From positions 4,902,556-4,966,555 of the forward strand of contig NZ_CM001558.1 of assembly GCF_000281895.1 (NCBI RefSeq): a stretch of DNA of 64,000 nucleotides, in the 5' to 3' direction. This document shows, in pieces, positions 28,030 to 37,660 of the stretch. The translations under genes and the position numbers were made by a program. The DNA is from Pseudomonas fluorescens Q2-87 (GTDB taxonomy: Bacteria; Pseudomonadota; Gammaproteobacteria; Pseudomonadales; Pseudomonadaceae). Position 1 is the stretch's first letter. Every line of letters starts with the position of its first letter. The notes beneath the pieces are model-generated. The model was not told the origin of the DNA, made no database searches, and saw nothing but the letters and a program-made list of their open reading frames with translations.

Positions 28030-29651
28030 CAGACTTTGAAACGCGAGACGCCACCGCGCAGCCCCACGGCTACCTGGCTCAGTTCGTCAATGGCGGAACT
28101 GGCCTGGCGCAGGGATTCCACGGTCTGGCTGCTGGCATCGCCCAGTTGCACCAGGGCGTGGTTGATCTGCTCGGCACCGGTGGCCTGGGCCTGCATGCCC
28201 TCGTTGACCATCAACACCCGCGGCGCCAAGGCCTGGACCTGATGGATGATCTGCGACAGCTGCTCGCCGACCTGCTGCACCTCGAACATGCCGCGGCGCA
28301 CTTCTTCAGAGAACTTGTCCATGCCCATGACCCCCGCCGACACGGCGGACTGGATCTCGCGCACCATTTGCTCGATGTCATACGTGGCCACGGCCGTCTG
28401 GTCAGCCAGGCGCCGTACTTCCGTGGCGACTACCGCGAATCCGCGACCATATTCCCCGGCCTTTTCGGCCTCGATGGCAGCGTTGAGCGACAACAGGTTG
28501 GTCTGGTCGGCCACCTTGACGATGGTGACCACGACTTGGTTGATGTTACCGGCCTTCTCGTTGAGGATCGCCAGCTTGGCGTTCACCAGGTCGGCGGCGC
28601 CCATCACCGAATGCATGGTTTCTTCCATGCGCGCCAGGCCTTGCTGGCCGGAGCCGGCGGCCACCGAGGCTTGGTCGGCGGCGGTGGAAACCTCGGTCAT
28701 GGTGCGCACCAGGTCCCGGGAAGTCGCGGCGATTTCCCGGGACGTCGCGCCGATCTCGGTGGTGGTGGCAGCGGTTTCGGTGGCCGTGGCCTGTTGCTCG
28801 CGGGAGGTGGCGGCGATTTCGGTCACCGAGGTGGTGACTTGCACCGAGGAACGCTGGGCCTGGGACACCAGCGAAGTCAGTTCGGCCATCATGTCGTTGA
28901 AGCCTGTCTCCACTGCGCCGAATTCATCTTTGCGTGCCAAGTTCAGGCGCCCGCTCAGGTCGCCGCTGCGCATGACCTCGAGAATCTCCACGATACGGTT
29001 CATCGGCGCCATGATCGCGCGCATCAGCAACAGCCCGCAGAGCAGGGCGACAATCAGCGCGACAAGAAACGACAGACCCATGGCGACCTTTGCCGCCGTC
29101 ACCGCGTCGTCGATGGTCTGGGTGGCGCTTTCGGCCAGTTCGCGATTGCGCTCGATGATGTGGTTCAGATGCTGACGACCGCCGATCCACGCTGGCGTCA
29201 GTTCCTTTTCCAAGGCCAGCCGCGCCCCTTCGTAATCCTTGCGCTGATACAAGTCCAGGACCTTCGCCATGGCCAGGTTGAATGCTTGATGATTATTTTC
29301 GAACTCGTCGAAAGACGCCTGGTCGGCAGGGTTCTGGATCAGCTGTTGATAATTCTGTATTTCTTCGCGCAGGTGCTGCTCGAAGCCCTGGAAGCGGGTC
29401 TTGTCTTCGGCGGTGATTTCATGGTTGCCCGAAAGGCCGACGATCTGTTGGGTCAGCACGTAGCTGTCGACCCAGCCACCGCGAATCATGGAGCTGTAAT
29501 ACACCCCCGGCACCGCATCGGCCCGGACCCTCTCCTCACTGTCCTGGATCTTTAGCAACCGCGAAAACGAGACAACAACCATGAGCAGCATGATGGCGAT
29601 GATCACCGCAAAACTCGCCAGGATGCGTTGGCGCAATGTCCAGTTCTTCAC
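28029..29651 (-). CDS. wspA: Membrane chemoreceptor (MCP) WspA
   Basis: WspA is the surface-contact/envelope-stress receptor at the top of the pathway. The 540-residue protein has TM1 at about 10-30 ([16 protein letters not shown]), a periplasmic four-helix sensor, and TM2 around 188-210 ([19 protein letters not shown]). A HAMP domain and a long cytoplasmic coiled coil follow, with the conserved tip [20 protein letters not shown]. It ends SRFKV and lacks the CheR/CheB-tethering pentapeptide. I choose the GTG at 29651 ([10 protein letters not shown]) with GAGG 8 bases upstream; a longer frame to 29714 lacks a site. Confidence 0.96.
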   Translation of the reverse strand: MKNWTLRQRILASFAVIIAIMLLMVVVSFSRLLKIQDSEERVRADAVPGVYYSSMIRGGWVDSYVLTQQIVGLSGNHEITAEDKTRFQGFEQHLREEIQNYQQLIQNPADQASFDEFENNHQAFNLAMAKVLDLYQRKDYEGARLALEKELTPAWIGGRQHLNHIIERNRELAESATQTIDDAVTAAKVAMGLSFLVALIVALLCGLLLMRAIMAPMNRIVEILEVMRSGDLSGRLNLARKDEFGAVETGFNDMMAELTSLVSQAQRSSVQVTTSVTEIAATSREQQATATETAATTTEIGATSREIAATSRDLVRTMTEVSTAADQASVAAGSGQQGLARMEETMHSVMGAADLVNAKLAILNEKAGNINQVVVTIVKVADQTNLLSLNAAIEAEKAGEYGRGFAVVATEVRRLADQTAVATYDIEQMVREIQSAVSAGVMGMDKFSEEVRRGMFEVQQVGEQLSQIIHQVQALAPRVLMVNEGMQAQATGAEQINHALVQLGDASSQTVESLRQASSAIDELSQVAVGLRGGVSRFKV

Positions 29652-29821
29652 AGTAAAACCTCGGGCACTTGAAAATGCTGGGGAGTATAGCCGAGGGCGG
29701 CGTGGCGTCTGCATGGCGGTGGCGGAGGATTTTGAGCCAGTTGGAGCAATGGAGTACCTGTGAGGATCTGCATCAGCCCCAATTCCAGTAAAGGGCCCAA
29801 ACCACTAAGGTCGGGGCGGCT

Positions 29822-30544
29822 CTACGGTGTTGCCTGCCGCACCTGCTTCTCCAACTCGGCCTTCAATCCCGGCTCCAGCTTGAGCTGGCGCGCCAGCTCA
29901 TCGAGGTAGGATTTTTCCATGAAGTTTTCCTCGTCCACCAGCATCACGCTGGCAACATACATTTCAGCGGCGATTTCCGGGGTACTGGCGGCGCGAGCGA
30001 CGTCGATGGGGTCAAGGGGTTTGTTGAGCTCGGCGTGCAGCCAGCGCTGCAGTTCCTGGTCGTTATCGAGCTTGGTGAATTCGCCTTCGATCAGCTGCCG
30101 CTCACGCTCGTCGACATGGCCATCAGCCTTGGCGGCCGCCACCAATGCCTTGAGGATCGCTTGGCTGTGCTGCTCGACCTGCGCCGCCGGAACGCGGTCC
30201 AGGGTCTGCGGTTCGGTTGTTTGGCCACCGCCCTGTTGGGCCTGCCAGTTGCCATAGGCTTTGTAGGCGATCACGCCCAAGGCAGCCAGGCCACCATAAG
30301 CCAGCGCCTTGCCGCCGAAATTGCGGGCTTTCTTGTTGCCCAGCAACAGCCCCATGGCGCCAGCGGCCAATGCCCCGCCACCCGCGCCGGACAGCAAGCC
30401 GCCCAGGTTGCCCCCCGGATTACCGGAGCCGCCAAGCAACTCGCCCAAACCAGCGGACGGCTTGCCCTGGGAACCGCCAGCCTTGTTCTGCAACATTTCC
30501 TGACCGGACTTGAGTAGCTGATCGATTAATCCACGGGTGTTCAT
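29822..30544 (-). CDS. DUF533 / TerB-like inner-membrane protein (YebE-type)
   Basis: This 240-residue protein has an N-terminal segment (MNTRGLIDQLLKSGQEML) and a glycine-rich linker (LGELLGGSGNPGGNLGGLLS). Membrane-tending helices lie around 60-110 (GALAAGAMGLLLGNK, ALAYGGLAALGVIAYKAYG). A C-terminal TerB-like helical domain follows (KALVAAAKADGHVDERERQLI, with acidic metal-site-like residues). The family role is unknown; YebE in E. coli is envelope-stress induced. The ATG at 30544 has GGAGG; an extension to 30724 crosses the divergent promoter and is rejected. Confidence 0.87.
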   Translation of the reverse strand: MNTRGLIDQLLKSGQEMLQNKAGGSQGKPSAGLGELLGGSGNPGGNLGGLLSGAGGGALAAGAMGLLLGNKKARNFGGKALAYGGLAALGVIAYKAYGNWQAQQGGGQTTEPQTLDRVPAAQVEQHSQAILKALVAAAKADGHVDERERQLIEGEFTKLDNDQELQRWLHAELNKPLDPIDVARAASTPEIAAEMYVASVMLVDEENFMEKSYLDELARQLKLEPGLKAELEKQVRQATP

Positions 30545-30723
30545 GTGCTGCCTCCACGCATTCGGGTTGACCGGATCATTAAGGTCACCAGCCTGGATCG
30601 AAAGTGCCCCGTCAGCCATGACGAGATTGCTTCGAGATGTTGCCTCGCGTATCACCAGCCCCACAGAAAAAACGATATACACTCCAGCGCATCGATAAAA
30701 ACAGCCCACCGGGTATTCGTCCA

Positions 30724-31638
30724 ATGATGACCCTGCGTCAGATCCGTCATTTCATCGCTGTGGCCGAGACCGGCTCGATCTCCTCCGCCGCACAGGCGGT
30801 TTTCATTTCCCAGTCCACCTTGACCCTGGCCATCCAGCAGTTGGAGCAGGAAATCGGCGTCTGCCTGTTCAACCGCCACGCCAAGGGCATGACCCTGACT
30901 CACCAGGGGCATCAATTCCTGCGCCAGGCTCATTTGATCCTGGCCACCGTCGACAATGCCAAGCGCAGCCTGCAACAGAGCACCGACCAGGTGGCCGGCC
31001 ACGTCATCATCGGCGTCACCAGCCTGGTTGCCGGTTATTACCTGGCGGACCTGCTGACCCGTTTCCAGCGGGCCTACCCCAATGTGGAAATCCGCGTGAT
31101 GGAGGATGAGCGGCCGTACATCGAGCACTTGCTGGTCAGCGGCGAAATCGACGTCGGGGTGCTGATCCTCTCCAACCTGGAAGATCGCCACGCCTTGCAG
31201 ACCGAGGTACTGACTCACTCGCCCCACCGCTTGTGGCTGCCGGCCCAGCATCCGTTGCTGGAACACGACAGCATCAACCTGGCAGATGTGGCCCGCGAGC
31301 CGCTGATCCAGCTGAACGTCGATGAAATGGACCGCAACGCCCAGCGTTTGTGGCGCGGCGCCGGGCTGCAACCGAAGATCACGCTGCGTACCGCCTCGAC
31401 CGAAGCGGTGCGCAGCCTGGTGGCCGCAGGCCTCGGGGTATCGATCCAGCCGGACATGACGTACCGCCCCTGGTCACTGGAGGGCGACATCATCGAGGCG
31501 CGCCCGATTGCCGACCTCAGCCAGACCCTTGACGTCGGCCTGGCATGGCGCCGAGGCACGGCGCGGCCAGCCCTGGTCGATCCGTTCCTGACGGTAGCCC
31601 GGGAACAACCGCCGGGCGGACGCAAGCCATCGATTTAA
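30724..31638 (+). CDS. LysR-family transcriptional regulator
   Basis: This 304-residue regulator has the LysR winged HTH at residues 2-62 (LRQIRHFIAVAETGSISSAA, STLTLAIQQLEQEIGVCLF) and a substrate-binding-like effector domain from about 92. It is followed after 101 bases by an aldehyde dehydrogenase and the polyamine-type ABC genes, so it is a candidate regulator of that cluster. The start is ATG-ATG at 30724/30727 and neither has a strong ribosome site. Effector unknown. Confidence 0.88.
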   Translation: MMTLRQIRHFIAVAETGSISSAAQAVFISQSTLTLAIQQLEQEIGVCLFNRHAKGMTLTHQGHQFLRQAHLILATVDNAKRSLQQSTDQVAGHVIIGVTSLVAGYYLADLLTRFQRAYPNVEIRVMEDERPYIEHLLVSGEIDVGVLILSNLEDRHALQTEVLTHSPHRLWLPAQHPLLEHDSINLADVAREPLIQLNVDEMDRNAQRLWRGAGLQPKITLRTASTEAVRSLVAAGLGVSIQPDMTYRPWSLEGDIIEARPIADLSQTLDVGLAWRRGTARPALVDPFLTVAREQPPGGRKPSI

Positions 31639-31739
31639 TCGAATGCAGCCTTGAGTATTTAGAATTTGTCGGCCTTGAGGCTGAGCACTAGTCTCTCAGG
31701 CATCCCATGGTTCTGTGCTTCAAACTGAGACTTATAAAA

Positions 31740-33197
31740 ATGGCTGGCACGCAGACCCCGTTGTGCACCGCGTTGCTGATCGACGGCGAACTCGTATCCG
31801 GTGAGGGGGTTGTCGAGCCCATTCTCAACCCGGCCACCGGCGAAGTACTCGCTCATATCGCCGAAGCCAGCATCGAACAGGTGGAAGCTGCAATCCTCGC
31901 AGCCCACCGCGCATTTGACGAATGGTCGCAGACCACGCCGCAACAACGTTCGAACCTGTTGCTGGAGATTGCCGCCGCCATCGAAAAAAACGCGGACTAC
32001 TTGGCCCGCCTCGAATCCCTGAACTGCGGCAAACCTTTGCATTTGGCGCGCCAGGATGACCTGAGCGCCACCGTGGACGTGTTCCGTTTCTTCGCCGGTG
32101 CCGTGCGCTGCCAGACCGGCCAGCTCAGCGGTGAATACCTGCCTGGCTACACCAGCATGGTGCGCCGCGATCCCATTGGCGTGGTGGCGTCCATCGCGCC
32201 GTGGAATTACCCGATCATGATGGCCGCCTGGAAAATCGCCCCGGCCCTGGCCGCCGGCAACACGCTGGTGTTCAAGCCGTCGGAACACACGCCCTTGTCG
32301 ATCCTGGCGCTGGCGCCGGTCTTGGCCGGGATTCTGCCGCGGGGCGTTATCAATATCATTTGCGGAGGCGGCGAAGGGGTCGGCAGCCATTTGGTCAGCC
32401 ATCCCAAAGTACGCATGGTCTCGCTGACCGGCGACATCGTCACCGGGCAGAAGATTCTCCAGGCGGCGGCGAAAACCCTCAAGCGAACGCACCTGGAACT
32501 GGGCGGCAAGGCGCCGGTAATCGTATGCAACGACGCCGACCTCCAAGCCGTGGTCGAGGGCGTGCGCACCTATGGCTATTACAACGCCGGGCAGGATTGC
32601 ACCGCGGCTTGCCGGATCTACGCTCAGGGTGGGATTCACGACCGGTTGGTGGCCGAGCTCGGCGCGGCGGTCAGCAGCCTGCGCTTTGCCGGCAAGCGCG
32701 ATGCCGACAATGAAATCGGCCCGCTGATCAGCGTTCGCCAGCGTGACCGCGTCGCCAGTTTCGTCGAGCGCGCCCTCGGCCAGCCCCACATCGAGCGCAT
32801 CACCGGCGCGGCGGTGCATTCCGGCGCGGGGTTTTTCTATCAACCCACGCTGCTGGCCGGCTGCAAGCAAAGCGACGAGATCGTCCAGCGCGAGGTGTTC
32901 GGCCCCGTCGTCACGGTGACCCGCTTCGATGAACTCAGCCAGGCGGTGGACTGGGCCAACGATTCCGAATACGGCCTGGCGTCCTCGGTGTGGACGCAGA
33001 ACCTGGACAAGGCGATGCAGGTGGCGGCGCGGCTGCAATACGGCTGCACCTGGATCAACAGCCATTTCATGCTGGTCAGCGAAATGCCCCATGGCGGCCT
33101 GAAACGCTCGGGCTACGGCAAGGACCTGTCCAGTGATTCGCTCCAGGATTACAGCGTGGTGCGCCACATCATGGCCCGGCATAGCCGGGAGTTTTGA
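31740..33197 (+). CDS. Aldehyde dehydrogenase, gamma-aminobutyraldehyde dehydrogenase-like (paralogue 1)
   Basis: This 485-residue NAD(P)-dependent aldehyde dehydrogenase has APWNYP with N156, LELGGKAP with the general base E253, and GQDCTAACR with the catalytic C287. The signatures [13 protein letters not shown] and [15 protein letters not shown] are those of 4-aminobutyraldehyde dehydrogenases (PatD/YdcW). This suggests oxidation of a polyamine-derived aminoaldehyde to GABA or a homologue. Its neighbours, a polyamine-type ABC importer and a second copy, fit that. The start at 31740 has only a weak upstream site. It ends just before a long heptamer hairpin. Confidence 0.88.
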   Translation: MAGTQTPLCTALLIDGELVSGEGVVEPILNPATGEVLAHIAEASIEQVEAAILAAHRAFDEWSQTTPQQRSNLLLEIAAAIEKNADYLARLESLNCGKPLHLARQDDLSATVDVFRFFAGAVRCQTGQLSGEYLPGYTSMVRRDPIGVVASIAPWNYPIMMAAWKIAPALAAGNTLVFKPSEHTPLSILALAPVLAGILPRGVINIICGGGEGVGSHLVSHPKVRMVSLTGDIVTGQKILQAAAKTLKRTHLELGGKAPVIVCNDADLQAVVEGVRTYGYYNAGQDCTAACRIYAQGGIHDRLVAELGAAVSSLRFAGKRDADNEIGPLISVRQRDRVASFVERALGQPHIERITGAAVHSGAGFFYQPTLLAGCKQSDEIVQREVFGPVVTVTRFDELSQAVDWANDSEYGLASSVWTQNLDKAMQVAARLQYGCTWINSHFMLVSEMPHGGLKRSGYGKDLSSDSLQDYSVVRHIMARHSREF

Positions 33198-33200
33198 GCG

Positions 33201-33265
33201 GCAAGCTGCAAGCTGCAAGCTGCAAGCAACAGCAGTGCATGGCTTGCAGCTTGCAGCTTGCAGCT
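33201..33265. repeat. Heptamer-based inverted repeat (GCAAGCT array)
   Basis: Three and a half tandem GCAAGCT units at 33201-33227 are mirrored by AGCTTGC units at 33242-33264, leaving a 14-base loop. It forms a near-perfect 24-base stem three bases after the aldehyde dehydrogenase stop. It is a different repeat class from the REP doublets. A diverged second copy is at 50880. Confidence 0.9.
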
Positions 33266-33333
33266 AAGCTAAAACAACAATCAGCGACACGCCTCTCAAC
33301 TGCCCTACCACAATTAAAGCAAGAGGGATTTCC

Positions 33334-34485
33334 ATGTACGCGCACAAGACCGCATTGCTCAGCGCTATCACCACGGCGCTGCTGACCAGCGTCAGCCTCC
33401 AGGCCGCCGAACCGCCCAAGGCCATTGGCGCCGGCGAAGGCCAATTGGACATCGTTGCCTGGCCGGGCTACATCGAACGAGGCGAAAGCGACAAGGCCTA
33501 CGATTGGGTAACAGGTTTCGAAAAGGACACCGGTTGCAAGGTCAACGTGAAAACCGCCGCCACCTCCGATGAAATGGTCAGCCTGATGACCAAGGGCGGC
33601 TATGACCTGGTCACCGCCTCGGGCGATGCCTCCCTGCGACTGATTGCCGGCAAGCGTGTACAACCGATCAACACCGCGCTGATCCCCAACTGGAAGAACC
33701 TCGACACGCGCCTCAAGGATGCACCCTGGTACGTGGTCAACCAGCAGACTTATGGCACCCCGTACCAGTGGGGCCCGAACGTGCTGATGTACAACACCGA
33801 CGTATTCAAGCAGGCACCGACCAGTTGGAGCGTATTGTTCAGCGCTCAGAACCTGCCTGACGGCAAGCCGAACAAGGGACGCGTGCAAGCCTACGATGGC
33901 CCGATCTACATCGCCGACGCGGCGCTGTACCTCAAGACCGCCAAGCCGGAACTGGGCATCAAGGACCCGTACCAACTCGACGAAGCGCAATACAAGGCCG
34001 TATTGGAATTGCTGCGGGCCCAGCAGCCGTTGATCCACCGCTACTGGCACGACACCACTGTGCAGATGAGCGATTTCAAGAACGAAGGCGTGGTGGCGTC
34101 CGGCGCCTGGCCGTACCAGGTCAACGGCCTGGTCAACGAGAAACAACCGATCGCGTCCACCATTCCAAAAGAAGGCGCCACTGGCTGGGCCGACACCACG
34201 ATGCTCCACGCCGAGGCCAAGCACCCCAACTGCGCGTACAAATGGATGGACTGGTCGCTGCAACCGAAAGTCCAGGGCGACGTGGCCGCGTGGTTCGGTT
34301 CCCTGCCCGCCGTGCCAGCGGCGTGCAAAGGCAGCGAGCTGCTGGGCGCCGAGGGTTGCAAGACCAATGGCTTCGACCAGTTCGACAAGATCGCCTTCTG
34401 GAAAACCCCGCAGGCCGAGGGCGGCAAGTTCGTTCCGTATAGCCGCTGGACCCAGGACTACATTGCGATTATGGGTGGGCGCTAA
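33334..34485 (+). CDS. ABC transporter periplasmic substrate-binding protein, YdcS-like
   Basis: This 383-residue periplasmic solute-binding protein has a signal peptide (MYAHKTALLSAITTALLTSVSLQA, cut near residue 25). The mature part resembles the PotD/PotF polyamine-binding fold (LDIVAWPGYIERGE, FEKDTGCKVNVKTAATSDEMV, SGDASLRLIAGKRVQPI). It is closest to E. coli YdcS in the context of the following ydcTUV-patD-like genes. The ligand is probably putrescine/spermidine or a related amine (inference). The start follows AGAGGGA. A REP doublet separates it from the ATPase gene and may reduce downstream expression. Confidence 0.9.
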   Translation: MYAHKTALLSAITTALLTSVSLQAAEPPKAIGAGEGQLDIVAWPGYIERGESDKAYDWVTGFEKDTGCKVNVKTAATSDEMVSLMTKGGYDLVTASGDASLRLIAGKRVQPINTALIPNWKNLDTRLKDAPWYVVNQQTYGTPYQWGPNVLMYNTDVFKQAPTSWSVLFSAQNLPDGKPNKGRVQAYDGPIYIADAALYLKTAKPELGIKDPYQLDEAQYKAVLELLRAQQPLIHRYWHDTTVQMSDFKNEGVVASGAWPYQVNGLVNEKQPIASTIPKEGATGWADTTMLHAEAKHPNCAYKWMDWSLQPKVQGDVAAWFGSLPAVPAACKGSELLGAEGCKTNGFDQFDKIAFWKTPQAEGGKFVPYSRWTQDYIAIMGGR

Positions 34486-34524
34486 ACCCCAGCAACTGCT
34501 TGGACCGGGGACATGATTAGCCCT

Positions 34525-34656
34525 GTGGCGAGGGAGCTTGCTCCCGCTGGGGGGCGCAGCCACCCCAAGACCAGCCGATGCGGTGGGTCAGGCAATACCG
34601 CGTCGATCTGTTTTGGGCGTGCTGCGCACGCCAGCGGGAGCAAGCTCCCTCGCCAC
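34525..34656. repeat. REP doublet, class B
   Basis: GTGGCGAGGGAGCTTGCTCC at 34525 and its reverse complement ending at 34656. Unusually it lies inside an operon, between the binding-protein gene and the ATPase gene. Confidence 0.92.
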
Positions 34657-34714
34657 GGGACCGCGTTCCAAAGTTGATATTTCATAGCCGCCCCGCTTTT
34701 TGGAGCACCGCACC

Positions 34715-35752
34715 ATGACACTTGCAGTCCAATTCACTCACGTTTCCCGTCAGTTCGGCGAAGTGAAAGCCGTTGACCGGGTTTCCATCGATATCCAGGA
34801 CGGCGAGTTCTTTTCCATGCTGGGCCCCTCTGGTTCAGGCAAGACCACCTGCCTGCGCCTGATCGCCGGGTTCGAACAGCCCAGCGCCGGCTCGATCCGC
34901 ATCCACGGCGAAGAAGCCGCCGGGTTGCCGCCCTATCAGCGCGACGTCAATACAGTGTTCCAGGACTACGCCCTCTTCCCACACATGAATGTGCGCGACA
35001 ACGTCGCCTACGGTCTGAAAGTCAAAGGCGTCGCCAAGGCCGAGCGTATCCAGCGCGCCAACGAAGCGCTGGAAATGGTCGCCCTGGGCGGCTACGGCGA
35101 GCGCAAGCCGGTGCAACTGTCCGGCGGCCAGCGCCAGCGCGTGGCCCTGGCCCGGGCGCTGGTCAATCGTCCACGAGTGCTGTTACTGGATGAGCCCTTG
35201 GGCGCCCTTGACCTTAAGCTGCGTGAACAGATGCAGGGCGAGCTGAAGAAGCTGCAACGGCAACTGGGCATCACCTTCATCTTCGTCACCCACGACCAGA
35301 CCGAAGCGTTATCGATGTCCGACCGCGTGGCAGTGTTCAACAAGGGCCGCATCGAACAGGTCGATACACCGCGCAACTTGTACATGAAGCCGGCGACGAC
35401 TTTTGTCGCCGAATTCGTCGGCACCTCCAACGTGATTCGTGGCGAACTGGCCCAGCAATTGAGCGGTTATCCACAGCCGTTCTCGATCCGCCCGGAACAC
35501 GTGCGTTTCGCCGAAGGCCCGTTGGCCGGTCACGAAATCGAGGTCCGCGGCCTGCTTCACGATATCCAGTACCAAGGCAGCGCCACGCGCTACGAGTTGA
35601 AACTCGAGAACGGCCAGACCCTGAGCCTCAGCCAGGCCAATACCCAATGGATCGACAACGGCGCCCAGCACCAGACCGGTCAGCAACTGAGCGTGCGCTG
35701 GGCCCGTGAAGCCATGATCCCGCTGCACGACACCGTCGCCGGTGAGGTGTGA
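34715..35752 (+). CDS. ABC transporter ATP-binding protein, YdcT/PotA-like
   Basis: This 345-residue ATPase energises the importer. It has Walker A GPSGSGKTT (about residue 37), signature LSGGQRQRVALARAL, Walker B VLLLDEPLGALD and switch His in FVTHDQTEA. The C-terminal TOBE region (IRPEHVRFAEG) is typical of PotA-type subunits. The ATG at 34715 has GGAG at 10 bases. The next gene begins one base after the stop. Confidence 0.94.
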   Translation: MTLAVQFTHVSRQFGEVKAVDRVSIDIQDGEFFSMLGPSGSGKTTCLRLIAGFEQPSAGSIRIHGEEAAGLPPYQRDVNTVFQDYALFPHMNVRDNVAYGLKVKGVAKAERIQRANEALEMVALGGYGERKPVQLSGGQRQRVALARALVNRPRVLLLDEPLGALDLKLREQMQGELKKLQRQLGITFIFVTHDQTEALSMSDRVAVFNKGRIEQVDTPRNLYMKPATTFVAEFVGTSNVIRGELAQQLSGYPQPFSIRPEHVRFAEGPLAGHEIEVRGLLHDIQYQGSATRYELKLENGQTLSLSQANTQWIDNGAQHQTGQQLSVRWAREAMIPLHDTVAGEV

Positions 35753-35753
35753 G

Positions 35754-36701
35754 ATGAGCACCCTGGCCATTAACCCGACACCGGCATCGGGATCGTCGCT
35801 GCGCAGGTTTTCCAACCTGCTGTACCGTCGGCCCAACCTGTATCTGTCGATGCTGCTGGTGCCGCCGCTGATCTGGTTCGGCGCGATCTACCTGGGTTCG
35901 CTGCTGACCTTGCTGTGGCAAGGTTTCTACACCTTCGACGACTTCACCATGGCGGTCACGCCGGACCTGACCCTGGCGAATTTCGCGGCGCTGTTCCAGC
36001 CCTCGAATTTCGACATCATCCTGCGCACGTTGAGCATGGCCATCGTCGTGTCCATCGCCAGCGCCGTGGTCGCGTTCCCGATTGCCTATTACATGGCGTG
36101 CTATACCAGCGGCAAGACCAAGGCGTTCTTCTACATCGCAGTCATGCTGCCAATGTGGGCCAGCTACATCGTCAAGGCCTATGCCTGGACACTGCTGTTG
36201 GCCAAGGGCGGCGTGGCGCAGTGGTTTGTCCAGCACTTGGGGCTGGGTCCAGTGCTGCAGTTCGTGCTGGAGATTCCCGGCGTCGGCGGCAGCACGCTTT
36301 CCACTTCTCACCTGGGACGCTTCCTGGTGTTTGTCTACATCTGGCTGCCGTTCATGATCCTGCCGATCCAGGCCTCCCTGGAGCGCCTGCCGCCGTCGCT
36401 GCTGCAAGCCTCGGCCGACCTGGGTGCCAGGCCGCGCCAGACCTTCATGCAAGTGATCCTGCCACTGTCAGTGCCGGGCATCGCCGCCGGTTCGATCTTC
36501 ACGTTTTCGCTGACCCTGGGGGATTTCATCGTGCCTCAACTGGTGGGCCCGCCGGGCTACTTCGTCGGCAGCATGGTCTACGCCCAGCAAGGCGCCATCG
36601 GCAACATGCCCATGGCCGCGGCGTTCACCCTGGTACCCATCGTGCTGATCGCCATCTACCTGTCTATCGTCAAGCGCCTGGGGGCTTTCGATGCACTCTG
36701 A
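35754..36701 (+). CDS. ABC transporter permease, YdcU/PotB-like
   Basis: This 315-residue integral membrane subunit has six predicted helices (e.g. [40 protein letters not shown]). The cytoplasmic EAA-like loop is [20 protein letters not shown]. It pairs with the following permease, which overlaps it by 11 bases. The start is the ATG at 35754, one base after the ATPase stop, with GGTGAGGT upstream. Confidence 0.93.
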   Translation: MSTLAINPTPASGSSLRRFSNLLYRRPNLYLSMLLVPPLIWFGAIYLGSLLTLLWQGFYTFDDFTMAVTPDLTLANFAALFQPSNFDIILRTLSMAIVVSIASAVVAFPIAYYMACYTSGKTKAFFYIAVMLPMWASYIVKAYAWTLLLAKGGVAQWFVQHLGLGPVLQFVLEIPGVGGSTLSTSHLGRFLVFVYIWLPFMILPIQASLERLPPSLLQASADLGARPRQTFMQVILPLSVPGIAAGSIFTFSLTLGDFIVPQLVGPPGYFVGSMVYAQQGAIGNMPMAAAFTLVPIVLIAIYLSIVKRLGAFDAL

Positions 36702-37515
36702 CTCTTCATCCCAAGGGCGCGCGTCCTGGGGACTGCGCATCGCAGCGTGGGGCGGGCTGGTGTTTTTGCACTTCCCGATCCTGATCATCTTCCTCTATGC
36801 CTTCAACACCGAGGACGCGGCGTTCAGCTTTCCGCCCAAGGGCCTGACCTTGAAGTGGTTCAGCGTCGCCTTCTCGCGCCCGGACGTACTGGAGGCGATC
36901 AAACTGTCGTTGCAAATCGCAGCCATTGCCACGCTGATCGCCATGGTGCTCGGCACACTGGCTTCGGCGGCGCTGTACCGCCGCGATTTTTTCGGCAAAC
37001 AAGGCATTTCACTGATGCTGATCCTGCCGATTGCGCTACCAGGCATCATCACCGGCATTGCTCTATTGGCGACGTTCAAGTCCCTGGGGATCGAACCCGG
37101 GATGCTGACGATCGTCATCGGACACGCGACCTTTTGCGTGGTGATCGTCTACAACAACGTCATCGCCCGCCTTCGCCGTACGTCCCACAGCCTGATCGAG
37201 GCGTCGATGGATTTGGGAGCCGATGGCTGGCAGACCTTCCGCTACATCATCCTGCCCAATCTCGGCTCGGCGTTGTTGGCTGGCGGGATGCTGGCGTTTG
37301 CCCTGTCGTTCGACGAGATCATCGTCACCACCTTCACCGCCGGCCACGAACGCACCCTGCCGCTCTGGCTGCTCAACCAGCTCAGCCGCCCTCGCGACGT
37401 GCCGGTGACCAATGTCGTGGCGATGCTGGTGATGATCGTGACGATGCTGCCGATATTGGGCGCCTATTACCTGACCCGTGGCGGTGAAAGCGTGGCCGGT
37501 AGTGGGGGGAAATAA
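36691..37515 (+). CDS. ABC transporter permease, YdcV/PotC-like
   Basis: This 274-residue second permease of the importer has several hydrophobic helices ([43 protein letters not shown]). Its EAA loop is [20 protein letters not shown]. It overlaps the upstream permease by 11 bases, which implies translational coupling. A class A REP doublet follows before the second aldehyde dehydrogenase. Confidence 0.93.
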   Translation: MHSDSSSQGRASWGLRIAAWGGLVFLHFPILIIFLYAFNTEDAAFSFPPKGLTLKWFSVAFSRPDVLEAIKLSLQIAAIATLIAMVLGTLASAALYRRDFFGKQGISLMLILPIALPGIITGIALLATFKSLGIEPGMLTIVIGHATFCVVIVYNNVIARLRRTSHSLIEASMDLGADGWQTFRYIILPNLGSALLAGGMLAFALSFDEIIVTTFTAGHERTLPLWLLNQLSRPRDVPVTNVVAMLVMIVTMLPILGAYYLTRGGESVAGSGGK

Positions 37516-37540
37516 ATACCACGGTGGAACCGGATCCCCT

Positions 37541-37626
37541 GTGGGAGCGGGCTTGCTCGAAAGCGGCGTGTCAGACGGTGCAGATGTTGGATGACACACC
37601 GCATTCGCGAGCAAGCCCGCTCCCAC
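37541..37626. repeat. REP doublet, class A, left arm with a 2-base deletion
   Basis: The left arm GTGGGAGCGGGCTTGCTCGA lacks the CG of the usual CTCGCGAAAGC, while the right arm GCATTCGCGAGCAAGCCCGC is complete. The element is inside the transporter/dehydrogenase gene run. Confidence 0.9.
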
Positions 37627-37660
37627 CCAGACCACAAACAAGATTCGAGAGGAAATGGAT

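Noticed and set aside
28146..29555. Glycine/histidine-rich open frame opposite wspA
   Set aside because: Antisense product of the MCP coiled-coil codons; no independent signals.
31659..34563. Long minus-strand open frames (31659-33218 and 33169-34563) opposite the dehydrogenase and binding-protein genes
   Set aside because: Both are antisense to genes with catalytic or signal-peptide features, and their products are low-complexity.
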